A stretch of 64,000 bases of DNA from Flavobacterium salmonis (lineage in GTDB: Bacteria; Bacteroidota; Bacteroidia; Flavobacteriales; Flavobacteriaceae). Each line of letters begins with the position of its first letter. Position 1 is the stretch's first letter. The stretch lies in NCBI RefSeq assembly GCF_903819435.1, contig NZ_CAIJDP010000060.1:1-64000 (forward strand), written 5' to 3'. Positions 17,557 to 27,833 of the stretch are shown here, one piece after another. Below the pieces are notes generated by a model. That model saw nothing but the letters and a program-made list of their open reading frames with translations, was not told the origin of the DNA and did not search any database. The position numbers and the translations under genes were made by a program.

Positions 17557-19770
17557 ATGAAGAAAAAAATACACCATCTACTTATCTTTTCATTTTTAGT
17601 CCTTCTCTCAAGTTGCAGTAAGGATGCTTATGATGATTACTACGAGCGACCTGACTCTTTAGAACCTCCTATCTACCAACAACTAGAAGCTCGTGGAAAT
17701 TTTAAAAATCTTCTGGTTTTAATTGAAAAAGCCGGATACAAGGATATCTTAGGTAAAGCAGGATATTGGACCATGATGGCTCCGAATGATGAGGCATTTA
17801 CGAAATTTTTTCAAGAGCAGGGTATTTCAGATGTAAATAAAGTTGATGCTGAAACTGCTTCAAAAATTGTAAAATATGCTCTCATATACAATGCTTTCCG
17901 TGCAGATCAGCTTTCTGACTATCAATCAGGTACGGGATGGGTTCCGGATAATGCCTTTAGAAGAAGAACTGCCTTTTACGATGGCTTTCAAAACAAAACC
18001 ATAAACGGCAAACCCATGGTTGTTGTCGGATCTAACAGAAATGGAGGTTATCTTTCAGGAGACAATAATAACAAATATATCTCTTATTTTGAAAAAGAGT
18101 ATTTTGCCGCAAAGGGATTAACTTCGAATGACTACAATTTTTTCTTTCCAGGTTCAACTTATACCGACTTTAATTTATTAGGTGGAAGTGTAAAAGAAGC
18201 AGATATTGTGGCTGAAAATGGAATTATCCACGAAGTTACCAAAGTATCACTTCCTTTGGTAAATTTAGATCAGTATTTAGAAAACAACAGTCAGTACAGC
18301 CAATTCCGTAAGTTACTTGAGGACAATCTGGTTATTTATGCATTTAACCAATCTGCTACTACAACCTACCGTAATTTTTCTGGCAAAAACGACGATGTTT
18401 ATGTAAAATACTATGACCCCACTTTGCCTTATTCCCCTAATAATGAAAACTTTTTAAAGCAGGCAGATAATGATGGGCAGAGTGATGCTTATACCCTATT
18501 TGCACCTGATAATACATCTTTACAAAAATTCATTGACGAAGTTTTACTTAAGAACTATCCTTCAATTGATAAACTTCCTCAATATATTTTTCAGGATTTA
18601 TTTAAAGCACACATGGTACAGGGTGCTGTATGGCCATCAAAATTAGGTTCATTTAACAACGGTTTGGATGAAGAATTAAGATTCAACTTAAATACAGATG
18701 TAAAAGAAGCCAAAGTATTAAGTAATGGTTTCTTTTACGGAACTAACAAAGTACAGGCGTCAAATTTATTTTACAGTGTGTACACCTCAGCTTATCTGGA
18801 TCCTAAATTTACTTTAGCTACACGATTGTTTAATGATGGTTCTTCATACAGGGAAATTATCAGCAATATCAATCAAAAATACACCTTGTTTCTACCTTCG
18901 GATACAGTATTACGTGGACTTGGATATGAGTACAATACGGCCAGATCCGAATGGAATTATGTATCTCCAATTAATGGTGCTGCTTTATCAGGAACACCAG
19001 CCAGACTGCGTTTACTGCGTGTTTTATACAATTGTATTGTCCCTACACCTAATGGAGAACTAAATGATTTGTCAGGTTCCGGAATTATACGAACAGGAGA
19101 CATGGATATTCCCGGTGAATACATTAAATGGAGCAATAACAAACTCTATGCTGCAGGAAATGAAGTTTTGAATAACATGGTTAATATTCTTGGATATGAA
19201 GATCAGCAAAACGGACGTACTTACTATATTGACAAATTACTTGAATTTAGTGAAGAAACTCCAGGAACAGACCTTAAAAATTTAGCTGTTGCAGGATCAG
19301 AATATTTTAATTTCTATAGTTATTTAAAAAACTCTAATATCTATACCACAGCTGGTGACAAAATCGCAGGAGTGAACGTTGGTAACTCATACACGTTTGT
19401 TGTCCCGAACAATGCAGCCATTATACAAGCTGTGAAAGATGGGAAACTTCCAGGAAACCCTGCAACCGGTGTGCCTAATTTTGCTCCTTCTTTACTTGGT
19501 GACCAAGATCAGGTAGCAGATTTTATAAGGTATCATATATTGGTCAACAAAACTGTTTCTGACGACGGACTTGAAGCAGGACAAATTGAAACTTTAAGAA
19601 AAGACAGTAAAGATGAAAAAACTTACGTAAGTGTCATGAGTGATACTGGAGTCTTGACTTTTATTGATAAATCCAACAGATCTGCCAATTTCATTGCAAA
19701 CAAAAGTAACAACCTGGCTGACAGAACCTTAATCCATTTAGTAGACAACTATCTTTTATATACGGAATAA
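17557..19770 (+). CDS. Fasciclin (FAS1) multi-domain surface lipoprotein
   Basis: A lipoprotein signal peptide (MKKKIHHLLIFSFLVLLSSC, lipid Cys20) leads into four FAS1-like modules over 737 residues, at about 45-235, 245-410, 415-570 and 575-737. Module one shows the hallmarks well: 'YWTMMAPNDEAFTKF' and 'AENGIIHEVTKV'. The later ones are more diverged ('YTLFAPDNTSLQKFIDE', 'YTLFLPSDTVLRGLG' and 'YTFVVPNNAAII'). FAS1 domains mediate adhesion or ligand binding in other systems. In Bacteroidota they often sit next to SusC/SusD. This is the first gene of a seven-gene operon: its stop codon is one base from the SusC start. It is probably displayed on the cell surface through lipid export. The ligand is unknown. 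Confidence 0.9.
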   Translation: MKKKIHHLLIFSFLVLLSSCSKDAYDDYYERPDSLEPPIYQQLEARGNFKNLLVLIEKAGYKDILGKAGYWTMMAPNDEAFTKFFQEQGISDVNKVDAETASKIVKYALIYNAFRADQLSDYQSGTGWVPDNAFRRRTAFYDGFQNKTINGKPMVVVGSNRNGGYLSGDNNNKYISYFEKEYFAAKGLTSNDYNFFFPGSTYTDFNLLGGSVKEADIVAENGIIHEVTKVSLPLVNLDQYLENNSQYSQFRKLLEDNLVIYAFNQSATTTYRNFSGKNDDVYVKYYDPTLPYSPNNENFLKQADNDGQSDAYTLFAPDNTSLQKFIDEVLLKNYPSIDKLPQYIFQDLFKAHMVQGAVWPSKLGSFNNGLDEELRFNLNTDVKEAKVLSNGFFYGTNKVQASNLFYSVYTSAYLDPKFTLATRLFNDGSSYREIISNINQKYTLFLPSDTVLRGLGYEYNTARSEWNYVSPINGAALSGTPARLRLLRVLYNCIVPTPNGELNDLSGSGIIRTGDMDIPGEYIKWSNNKLYAAGNEVLNNMVNILGYEDQQNGRTYYIDKLLEFSEETPGTDLKNLAVAGSEYFNFYSYLKNSNIYTTAGDKIAGVNVGNSYTFVVPNNAAIIQAVKDGKLPGNPATGVPNFAPSLLGDQDQVADFIRYHILVNKTVSDDGLEAGQIETLRKDSKDEKTYVSVMSDTGVLTFIDKSNRSANFIANKSNNLADRTLIHLVDNYLLYTE

Positions 19771-19771
19771 A

Positions 19772-22700
19772 ATGAAACAAAATCTAACCAATTTACTTTA
19801 CCGTTTTTCATTTGCTTTGATTATTCTGGCAGCACTGCCGTCATTGGCTCAGGATTCTAAAAATGCCTTAGTGCGTGGTCAGATTGTCGACTCAAGTGAT
19901 AATTTACCAATTCCTTCAGCTACTATCGTTGAACAGGACTCAGAAAATCGTACCGTTGGAGGTGTTTTATCTGACATAGACGGAAATTTTGCAATACATC
20001 TAAAAAACCCAAATAATAAATTATTAATTTCAACTATTGGATATAAATCGAAAGTGGTTTCTGTTAACGGCAAAACCACAATAAAAATTGCTTTAGTTTC
20101 TACTATAACTTCTTTGGACAACGTTGTAGTTACAGGACAAAAAAAGGTAGAAACCGGACTACTTAACATTGCCGATAGAAATAAAACAACCAGCTCTGTT
20201 ACTATTAAAGCAGCAGATATAGCTAACTCTCAGGCTGCTTCTATTGATGAGCAATTACAAGGACGTATTGCAGGTGTGGATATTATTTCATCAAGTGGTG
20301 ACCCTGGTGCAGGAATGCAGATTAAAATCAGGGGAGCTTCTTCAATTTCAGGATCTTCAAGCCCTTTAATCGTTGTTGACGGAATGCCTTATGAAACCTC
20401 TATCCCGGCAGATTTTAACTTTGGTACTGCTGATGATGATGGTTATGCAGCATTACTAAATATTGCTCCTTCGGATATTGATACCATCACCATCGATAAG
20501 GATGCAGCAGCAACTGCTTTATGGGGGTCACGCGCAGCAGGTGGTGTTATTATCATCAATACGAAGCGTGGTGGAATCAGTGCTCCAAAAATTAGCTACA
20601 CTTTTGTAGGTACTCGTTCAAAAGTTCCTGATGCAATTCCGATGTTAAACGGAGATCAATACTCACAATTGATTCCGGAAGAATTCATGAACCGAAACGG
20701 TGTGCCTTTAAACACACAAAATATTAAAGAATTTCAATACGACCCTCAGGAGGTTTATTATTACAAAAACTATAGTAACAATACCGACTGGACAAAAGCA
20801 ATATCTCAAATTGGTCTTATACACGATCACAACCTTTCTTTACAAGGCGGTGGACAAAGAGCAAGATATTTCAGCTCAGTAGGGTATTACAACTCTAAAG
20901 GAGTAACTATAGGTACTGGCTTTGAACGAATCAGTACTCGTTTAAATTTAGATTATGTAGTTTCAGACCGTATTCGTTTTAAAACTGATATAGCGTATAC
21001 ACATTCCAGTACAGACCGTAATTATGTCAATAATTTTTCGGGTACTGACAAGGATTTACTTAGAAGTGTTTCCTACGGAAAAATGCCAAACATGGGAATT
21101 TTTGAATATGATCAATCCGGAGTTCTTACTCCTAACTATTTCTCTCCGGCCCAAAACGTTCAGGGAGGATACCCAAGCACTTATAATCCTGTTGCTATGG
21201 CGGAATTTGCTACTAACAATCAGGTAAGTGACAGAGTAGTACCCCATTTTAACATCAATGTTGATATTATACCAAAAAAATTAATCTCAACATTTGATCT
21301 ACAATTTGATTTTAACAGTACAAAAGCGAAATCTTTTCTGCCTCAAAATGCTACAGGACGTCCAATTACAGAAACAGTAGTTAACAGAGCTTCTGATGTG
21401 GATGTTGATATGGCTAATATAACGACCAAAACCAATTTCATTTACACCCCTGATCTTGGTGAAAAACAAAATTTATCGGTACTTTTATCTTTACAATCGA
21501 ATGATTCCCGTTACGAGTCACATCAGGTAATTACCTCGAACACAGCATCATCTTTACTTACAGATCCATCCAATCCGTCAAGAACACAAAATTCAGAATT
21601 AAATTTATATACCAGTAATAGCCAGACAAGAACTGTTGGTAGTTTATTGAATGCGCAATATGGTTTATTAGACCGTTATATTCTAAACGTAGGTTTACGT
21701 GCAGATGGTAATTCAAGATTTGGTCAGGAAAACAGATACGGCTTATTTCCTTCGGCATCTGCGCGTTGGAGAATTTCAGGAGAATCTTTTATGAAAAATG
21801 TCAGTTGGATTGATGACCTTAGTTTAAGACTTAGTTATGGACAATCAGGAAAAGCTCCTAGGTATGATTACCTTTATTTCAATGTGTATGGAAATTACAG
21901 CACAGAATACTTAGGACTTAACGGCGTATATCCTCAAAATATTCAACTGAGTAATTTTCGTTGGGAAACCCTGATTGGAAAAAATTTAGGATTCAATCTT
22001 CAAATGTTTAATAAGCGTGTTACACTGGATGCAGAATTTTACAGAAACACCACAAAAGACATGATTTTCCTGGATCTTGATATCACCACCGTTTCAGGAT
22101 ACAGCAAAATGGATCAGAATGTTGGGACTATGGACAACCAGGGATGGGAATTAGGTCTTTTTACTACACCAATTAAATCTGGTAAGTGGAAAGTAGAATT
22201 CAATTTTAACATTGCCAGCAATGAAAATATGATTCGTGAAATTTCTCCATACTTCCCTAATGAAAGTGGAAATACGGATCGTAATGGAGAATACAAACGT
22301 TTTCTTCAAAAAGACAGCCCTTTTGGATCATTCTACGGATATAAATTCAAAGGAGTTTATACTGACAAGGAAGCAACTCTGGCAAGAGATGCAAATGGAA
22401 ATGTAATTACAGGTCCAAATGGACAAACGGTGTATATGCGTTTTAATTATCCAAATACCGACTATACTTTTCAACCTGGTGATGCTATTTATGAGGACAT
22501 CAATAAAGATGGTAACATAGACAGTCGTGATGTGGTATATTTAGGAAACAGTAACCCTAAATTTACAGGTGGATTTGGCCCTAATATAATTTTTAACAAC
22601 CAGTTCAAATTATTACTGTTCTTTAACTTTCGTATGAATTATGATATTGTAAACGGAACGGATATGACCACAACCAACATGTATGGATGGGGTAATCAAA

Positions 22701-23056
22701 GTACAGCAACATTATCGAGATGGCGTAATCCTGGTGATGTAACCGAAATGCCAAGAGCAATTTACGGAGCAGGGTATAACTGGTTAGGATCTGACCGATA
22801 TGTAGAAGATGCTTCTTTCCTTCGCCTTCGTTCGGTTACTTTTAGTTATTCTTTTGGAAAAAAACTTTTAAAAAGTTTAAGAATGGATGAAATAAGAACT
22901 TATGTAACTGCAGACAATTTATATACATGGACAAACTATAGAGGTCAGGATCCTGAAGTGAGTATGAAAGCCGGAGATCCATTCGGAATTGCTATTGACA
23001 ACTCCAGAACTCCTCCTACAAGTCGTGTATCATTAGGTATTACAACACGTTTCTAA
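19772..23056 (+). CDS. SusC/RagA-type TonB-dependent outer-membrane transporter
   Basis: A signal peptide (FALIILAALPSLAQ, cleaved near residue 27) is followed by a carboxypeptidase-D regulatory-like beta-sandwich at about 34-115 ('GQIVDSSDNLPIPSATIV'). The plug is at about 140-255 ('IKIRGASSISGSSSPLIVVD', 'DIDTITIDKDAAATALWG', 'GVIIINTKRG'). The remaining ~840 residues form the 22-strand barrel, ending in Phe (GITTRF). Length is normal for the family. There is no STN signalling domain. Partner genes surround it: a FAS1 lipoprotein starts the operon one base upstream and SusD follows after 16 bases. SusC/SusD pairs import oligomers such as glycans or peptides with TonB energy. The substrate here cannot be named. 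Confidence 0.95.
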   Translation: MKQNLTNLLYRFSFALIILAALPSLAQDSKNALVRGQIVDSSDNLPIPSATIVEQDSENRTVGGVLSDIDGNFAIHLKNPNNKLLISTIGYKSKVVSVNGKTTIKIALVSTITSLDNVVVTGQKKVETGLLNIADRNKTTSSVTIKAADIANSQAASIDEQLQGRIAGVDIISSSGDPGAGMQIKIRGASSISGSSSPLIVVDGMPYETSIPADFNFGTADDDGYAALLNIAPSDIDTITIDKDAAATALWGSRAAGGVIIINTKRGGISAPKISYTFVGTRSKVPDAIPMLNGDQYSQLIPEEFMNRNGVPLNTQNIKEFQYDPQEVYYYKNYSNNTDWTKAISQIGLIHDHNLSLQGGGQRARYFSSVGYYNSKGVTIGTGFERISTRLNLDYVVSDRIRFKTDIAYTHSSTDRNYVNNFSGTDKDLLRSVSYGKMPNMGIFEYDQSGVLTPNYFSPAQNVQGGYPSTYNPVAMAEFATNNQVSDRVVPHFNINVDIIPKKLISTFDLQFDFNSTKAKSFLPQNATGRPITETVVNRASDVDVDMANITTKTNFIYTPDLGEKQNLSVLLSLQSNDSRYESHQVITSNTASSLLTDPSNPSRTQNSELNLYTSNSQTRTVGSLLNAQYGLLDRYILNVGLRADGNSRFGQENRYGLFPSASARWRISGESFMKNVSWIDDLSLRLSYGQSGKAPRYDYLYFNVYGNYSTEYLGLNGVYPQNIQLSNFRWETLIGKNLGFNLQMFNKRVTLDAEFYRNTTKDMIFLDLDITTVSGYSKMDQNVGTMDNQGWELGLFTTPIKSGKWKVEFNFNIASNENMIREISPYFPNESGNTDRNGEYKRFLQKDSPFGSFYGYKFKGVYTDKEATLARDANGNVITGPNGQTVYMRFNYPNTDYTFQPGDAIYEDINKDGNIDSRDVVYLGNSNPKFTGGFGPNIIFNNQFKLLLFFNFRMNYDIVNGTDMTTTNMYGWGNQSTATLSRWRNPGDVTEMPRAIYGAGYNWLGSDRYVEDASFLRLRSVTFSYSFGKKLLKSLRMDEIRTYVTADNLYTWTNYRGQDPEVSMKAGDPFGIAIDNSRTPPTSRVSLGITTRF

Positions 23057-23072
23057 AAAAAAAAATTGATTT

Positions 23073-24587
23073 ATGCGAACTACAATAAAATCTACAATAG
23101 CAATCCTTCTAATTTTTGTTACTGCAACATCTTGTGACAATTATTTAGATTTAAAACCTGAAGACGGAATCGTACGTGAGGAATTCTGGAAAACTAAAGA
23201 AGACATCCAGGCTGCCGTTATAGGAATCTATTCTTCATTATTAAAAAGACCTCCTGGAGCGCAAATTCCAACAGGGGGAACCGATTATAATATCAGTGAA
23301 TACTTGTTTATGTATGGAGAAATCAGAGCCGATATGATAACTCCGGGAGGAAATATTACAGAAGAACAAAGAGATATTACAACTTCAAATATCCTGTCAT
23401 CGAACGATTTGACAAGCTGGGCCGCATTTTACCGTGTTATCAATTACTGTAACACTGTTATTGAACTCGCCCCTGCTGTAAGAAATAGTGATCCAACTTT
23501 GACACAAACACAATTGAACAATTTTCTTTCTGAGGCTTTAGCCATCAGAGCCTATATGTATTTTACCCTGGCCCGTACTTTTAAGGATGTACCTCTTAAA
23601 CTGACTGCAACACTTTCTGACAAGGATAATTTTCAAATAGCAAAAACACCACAAAATGAAATTTTTGCACAAGTTATCAAAGATCTTATTTTAGCTGAAG
23701 AGTATGCCGTTGTCGATTATGGAAATGCCGCTTCTAATAAAGGAAGAATTACAGTTTATACAATTAATGCTATGCAGGCTGATGTTTATCTTTGGATGGA
23801 TAAATATGCCGAAGCTCTGGCTGCAGCTACTAAAGTGACTGATTCAGGTAAATTTGAATTAATTCCTGCTTCCAATAGCTGGTTCAATAATGTATTTGCT
23901 GTTGGAAATACCACTGAGAGCATTTTTGAGTTTCAATACACGAAACAAAACCTTAATCCGTTTTACGACATGTTTTTTCAAAGACCGGAATTCCTGGCAG
24001 CTCCACATGTAATAGAGGATGTATTTGGTATTGACTTTAACAATCCGTTGAACAGGGATGTAAGAGGTGAAAGATGCGCTTTGGTTCCCGGACTTAATTT
24101 TATCTATAAGTACACCGGACTTAACAACAATGATTTTAAAACTTCACAAGAATCTGACACACATTGGTTTGTATACAGATATTCAGATGTTTTACTTTTA
24201 AAAGCAGAAGCTTTAACGCAATTAGGTGAAGGAGATAAAGCCCTTATTATTATCGATGATATCCGTACCAAACGCAAAGCCATCAGTTCAACTTCACAAA
24301 CCGTGACTACTACAAGCAAATCAGAAATGACTGATTATATTTTAGCAGAGCGAGCCCGCGAATTTGCTTATGAAGGAAAGAGATGGTTTGATGTTCTGCG
24401 AAATGCCCGAAGAAATAATTATGAGCGCTTAGATTTATTGATTAGTATGGCACTGATTAGCGCTCCGGCAGATCAGCAGCAATCTATTATAGCTAAACTT
24501 GAGGATCCAAATAGTCATTATTTGCCTATTAATGAATACGAATTATATACTAATAAAGCACTTGTTCAAAATCCATTTTATAAATAA
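23073..24587 (+). CDS. SusD/RagB-family surface lipoprotein
   Basis: The lipobox ends at Cys21 (LLIFVTATSC). The sequence has the SusD signatures: 'NYLDLKPEDGIVREEFWKTK' at the N-terminus, 'EALAIRAYMYFTLARTFKDV' in the TPR-like helices, and 'YILAERAREFAYEGKRWFDV' near the C-terminus, ending 'YLPINEYEL..NKALVQNPFY'. At 504 residues the length is usual. SusD acts as the lid on its SusC partner, here the gene 16 bases upstream. The next gene begins 7 bases downstream, supporting a single transcript. Confidence 0.95.
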   Translation: MRTTIKSTIAILLIFVTATSCDNYLDLKPEDGIVREEFWKTKEDIQAAVIGIYSSLLKRPPGAQIPTGGTDYNISEYLFMYGEIRADMITPGGNITEEQRDITTSNILSSNDLTSWAAFYRVINYCNTVIELAPAVRNSDPTLTQTQLNNFLSEALAIRAYMYFTLARTFKDVPLKLTATLSDKDNFQIAKTPQNEIFAQVIKDLILAEEYAVVDYGNAASNKGRITVYTINAMQADVYLWMDKYAEALAAATKVTDSGKFELIPASNSWFNNVFAVGNTTESIFEFQYTKQNLNPFYDMFFQRPEFLAAPHVIEDVFGIDFNNPLNRDVRGERCALVPGLNFIYKYTGLNNNDFKTSQESDTHWFVYRYSDVLLLKAEALTQLGEGDKALIIIDDIRTKRKAISSTSQTVTTTSKSEMTDYILAERAREFAYEGKRWFDVLRNARRNNYERLDLLISMALISAPADQQQSIIAKLEDPNSHYLPINEYELYTNKALVQNPFYK

Positions 24588-24594
24588 TTAAGTC

Positions 24595-26286
24595 ATGAAA
24601 AGATACGCTGCATTCCTAAAATTGATGAGACTTACTTTAGTGGTTTTTTTAACCCTGGCATTTCTTAACTGTACTTCTGAAAAAATCAATGAACGAACTG
24701 ATGAAACAGTAAACATTACTGATTTTTTAAGACAAAATGATGAATATTCCATGTTCCTGGAAATGTTAGAACTTACTAACTATTCTTCATTCATGAATAC
24801 TTATGGTACCTACACTTTATTCCTGCCAAGCAACAATGCGATAAAAAACTATTTAACTGATGTTGGTGCAGCTGCTGTAAAAGACGTACCATTAGAAGAT
24901 TTAAAAGAACTTGTAAAACTGCATATTCTTGATCAGGAAGTAGCTACTACAGCATTTACTGATGGTAAAATTGCAACTCCGAGCCAGCAAGGACAATTTA
25001 TTATTACCGGGGCTGCCAATGTTGGCGGAATTTCAAGCATCACTGTTAATAAAACATCCCGAATTATGTCTTCAAATGTAAAAGTAGGAAACGGGATAAT
25101 CCATATAATAGATAAAGTATTGCGTGTTGCCGATAAAACTTTGGCCCAGACTATTGAAGCTGATCAATCACTTTCATTATTTACCGAAGCTTTAAAAGCA
25201 ACCGGATGGTATGACAAATTAAATATGCCGTTAACTTCGACTACTGTTGAAGGAAAAACAACACTTTCAGGACATTTGACTGTATTAACAGAAACAAATG
25301 AAGTATTCAAAGCAGCCGGTATCAATAGTCTTGCTGATTTAAAAGCAAAATACAGTCATCTAAACGATCCTTTAAATCCTGAGGACAGTCTGAATCTTTT
25401 TGTAAGCTACCGTGTTTTACCAAAACTTCAATACTTAGCTGATTTAGCTGTTTCTCCATCACTTGAAACCAAAGCACCACTGGAAGTAATTAGTGTAAAA
25501 CTGGCTACAGGTAAAATTTTACTAAACGAGGAAACTTTTAATGGTGTTTTAGAAAAAGGAATTCCGGTAAACCGTACAGGAAGTGATGTAACAACTTCAA
25601 ACGGAGTGGTTCATACTGTTGAACAGAATTTCTTTATCAAAAAAAGAAACCCGGCTCCGGTTTATTTTGACTTGGGTGACCAACCGGAATTCAGAAAACT
25701 GAGTGCTGTTTTTAGAAAACCGGGTAATTATGTATCGCTTGCCAAATCACTTTTTACAGAAGTAACCTGGGATGGTGTTGATGCCCTTACTTATGTTTGT
25801 GCTGCTAAAGGAAGTTCCAGCTATCAGGATCGCGCATGGAAAGGGGATGTAATTGAAATATTCCGTTTTAGAAATGGTAATACTCAAAATATTGCTTTTA
25901 AAACACCGGTCATTATAAAAGGTAAATACAAAGTTTGGGTATCTTACAGATGGAAAAGCGCTAAAAACCCAACAGTTAGAGCTTATTTTGATGGTGTTGC
26001 ATTGCCAAGGCTGATTAACTTTCAGGAACAAGGCGTTAATAATATTGACGAAAGAGTATTAGAGTCACAAGGTTATAAAAGTCATATTGATCCATTTACC
26101 AATAGATTTAACAGCAGGCTTTGCGGTGTTATCGATGTACAAACAACAGGACGACATACTATAACCTTTGAATCACTTTCTAATCCTGGAGATACTGCAT
26201 GGATGGATGTCGTGGAATTCCGACCAATAAATATGGATCAACTGTATCCTAGACTTAAATCTGGAGGAGAAGGTTTTGTGGAGTAA
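24595..26286 (+). CDS. FAS1-domain lipoprotein with C-terminal beta-sandwich domain
   Basis: The lipid Cys is Cys26 (VVFLTLAFLNC). Two FAS1 modules follow, about 45-185 ('YGTYTLFLPSNNAIKNYL', 'GNGIIHIIDKVL') and 185-350 ('GVVHTVEQNFF'). The last ~200 residues are different. They look like a jelly-roll carbohydrate-binding-type domain: 'ALTYVCAAKGSSSYQDRAW', 'GKYKVWVSYRWKS' and 'RHTITFESLS...AWMDVVEFRP'. No catalytic motif is seen. The gene starts 7 bases after SusD and is followed after 53 bases by a third FAS1 lipoprotein. A surface-exposed ligand-binding role beside the SusCD pairs is the simplest inference. Confidence 0.88.
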   Translation: MKRYAAFLKLMRLTLVVFLTLAFLNCTSEKINERTDETVNITDFLRQNDEYSMFLEMLELTNYSSFMNTYGTYTLFLPSNNAIKNYLTDVGAAAVKDVPLEDLKELVKLHILDQEVATTAFTDGKIATPSQQGQFIITGAANVGGISSITVNKTSRIMSSNVKVGNGIIHIIDKVLRVADKTLAQTIEADQSLSLFTEALKATGWYDKLNMPLTSTTVEGKTTLSGHLTVLTETNEVFKAAGINSLADLKAKYSHLNDPLNPEDSLNLFVSYRVLPKLQYLADLAVSPSLETKAPLEVISVKLATGKILLNEETFNGVLEKGIPVNRTGSDVTTSNGVVHTVEQNFFIKKRNPAPVYFDLGDQPEFRKLSAVFRKPGNYVSLAKSLFTEVTWDGVDALTYVCAAKGSSSYQDRAWKGDVIEIFRFRNGNTQNIAFKTPVIIKGKYKVWVSYRWKSAKNPTVRAYFDGVALPRLINFQEQGVNNIDERVLESQGYKSHIDPFTNRFNSRLCGVIDVQTTGRHTITFESLSNPGDTAWMDVVEFRPINMDQLYPRLKSGGEGFVE

Positions 26287-26339
26287 TAATCACACAAGCA
26301 ATTGAAAAGCATTCTAATCAAAATTTTAATCATCTAAAA

Positions 26340-27815
26340 ATGACCATATCAAAATTAATTAATAAAAAACTTTTTGCTGGCATTGTGACATTAGCATTAT
26401 TTTCGTGTTCTGATCCATGGTCAGACCGGGAAAATAATGGAGATGACAACCTAAATATCACTCTTAGCGAAGCCATCGCGAGCAACCCGGAAACATCAAA
26501 GTTTGCAGAATTGTTAGTACAATCAGGTTATGACGAAATTTTGTCGGGCTCAAAAACTTATACTGTTTTTGCTCCTACAAATGAAGCCATGACTCAGGTC
26601 GACGCTTCGCTATTAAATACTCCTGAAAAGGTTACTGCTTTTGTACAAAACCATATTGCACTAACAGCCTATTCTTCTATAAGAAAAGATGCCTCAGAAA
26701 AAATTAAAATGCTGGGTTCTAAATATTTGCTATTTAAAGGTAATGCAACAATTGGTGATGCCACTATTGTTACCGCCGATAAATATGCTGCAAATGGTGT
26801 TTTTCATATTATCAACCGTTCACTTGCACCAAAAAAGAATATTTGGGAATACATCAATTCGCAAACAGCTTCTTCTTCAATGTGTAATTATCTGGTAAGC
26901 TTAAATGAATTAAATATTTACGATTCTGACATTACTGCGAAAGAAAATGCTGTCCCTGGGGTGCTTGCAGATTCCTTAAGTAATTCTTTTTTAAAAAATG
27001 TATACAATGTAAACAACGAAAAGAACTCTTACACACTATTTTTAATTGAAGATGAAGGTTATAATGCTGAAGTAGATAAACTCAGGCCGTATCTAAATAA
27101 ATCAACTGCAGATGCTACCACAACATATTCCAGCTATTTCACGGTGAGGGATATGGTTTTTCCTAAAGCGTATATACCAAATGAATTACCAGACAAATTA
27201 ACTTTAACTACCCGTTTTGGAGTGAAAGTAGAGATAGACAAAACCCAAATTGTGGGAGAACCTGTTATTTTGAGTAACGGGATCGTTTACCGCATGAAAA
27301 AAGTAGATGTTCCGTTGACTGATCGCTTAGTTACCACTAAAATAGAAGGAGAAGATAATACTTCTTTCTCCCCTTCTAACTTACGCAGCAAGATTTTTTA
27401 CCGTGAGCAAAAGGATCTTAAAGGTATTTTTTTCAAAGATGTTATGGTATACAATTCAGGAGTATCATTGTTTCAGCTGAATTACAAAGCAACCGATTTA
27501 TTTAGTACTAAATACGACGTATACTGGAGGGCCACTAACATCAATAATTACAGTTCAAATGCTACCGTTTTTCAACAAAGGTTAGTTGTAGGAAGAGTGA
27601 TTAGGGATGGTGTAGAATATCCAAACGAGGTTATTAAAAATTTTGATTTTAAAAACGTTGAAATCGGTGTTTATGATGACGTGTATTTAGGAGAATTCAC
27701 CTTAACAAACGCTCAGGATATTGAGAGAATTACCCTCTATGGAGCCAATACAACTACAGTAGGTAATAACACCATGATCCTTGATTATTTAAAATTTGTT
27801 CCTGTCGTTAAATAA
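26340..27815 (+). CDS. FAS1-domain lipoprotein with C-terminal beta-sandwich domain (second copy)
   Basis: The lipobox ends at Cys23 (LALFSC). FAS1 module one lies at about 38-175 ('SKTYTVFAPTNEAMTQV', 'ANGVFHIINRSL'). A diverged second module covers about 178-330 ('NSYTLFLIEDEGY', 'VILSNGIVYRMKKVDVPL'). The C-terminal ~155 residues form a beta-rich domain ('LFSTKYDVYWRATN', 'IERITLYGANTTTVG', 'MILDYLKFVPV') with the same general layout as the previous protein, though sequence similarity is low by eye. It is followed after 18 bases by a second SusC gene. Architecture and position suggest a paralogue of the preceding gene adapted to the second SusCD pair. Confidence 0.87.
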   Translation: MTISKLINKKLFAGIVTLALFSCSDPWSDRENNGDDNLNITLSEAIASNPETSKFAELLVQSGYDEILSGSKTYTVFAPTNEAMTQVDASLLNTPEKVTAFVQNHIALTAYSSIRKDASEKIKMLGSKYLLFKGNATIGDATIVTADKYAANGVFHIINRSLAPKKNIWEYINSQTASSSMCNYLVSLNELNIYDSDITAKENAVPGVLADSLSNSFLKNVYNVNNEKNSYTLFLIEDEGYNAEVDKLRPYLNKSTADATTTYSSYFTVRDMVFPKAYIPNELPDKLTLTTRFGVKVEIDKTQIVGEPVILSNGIVYRMKKVDVPLTDRLVTTKIEGEDNTSFSPSNLRSKIFYREQKDLKGIFFKDVMVYNSGVSLFQLNYKATDLFSTKYDVYWRATNINNYSSNATVFQQRLVVGRVIRDGVEYPNEVIKNFDFKNVEIGVYDDVYLGEFTLTNAQDIERITLYGANTTTVGNNTMILDYLKFVPVVK

Positions 27816-27833
27816 TATTTTATAAAAATAGAT

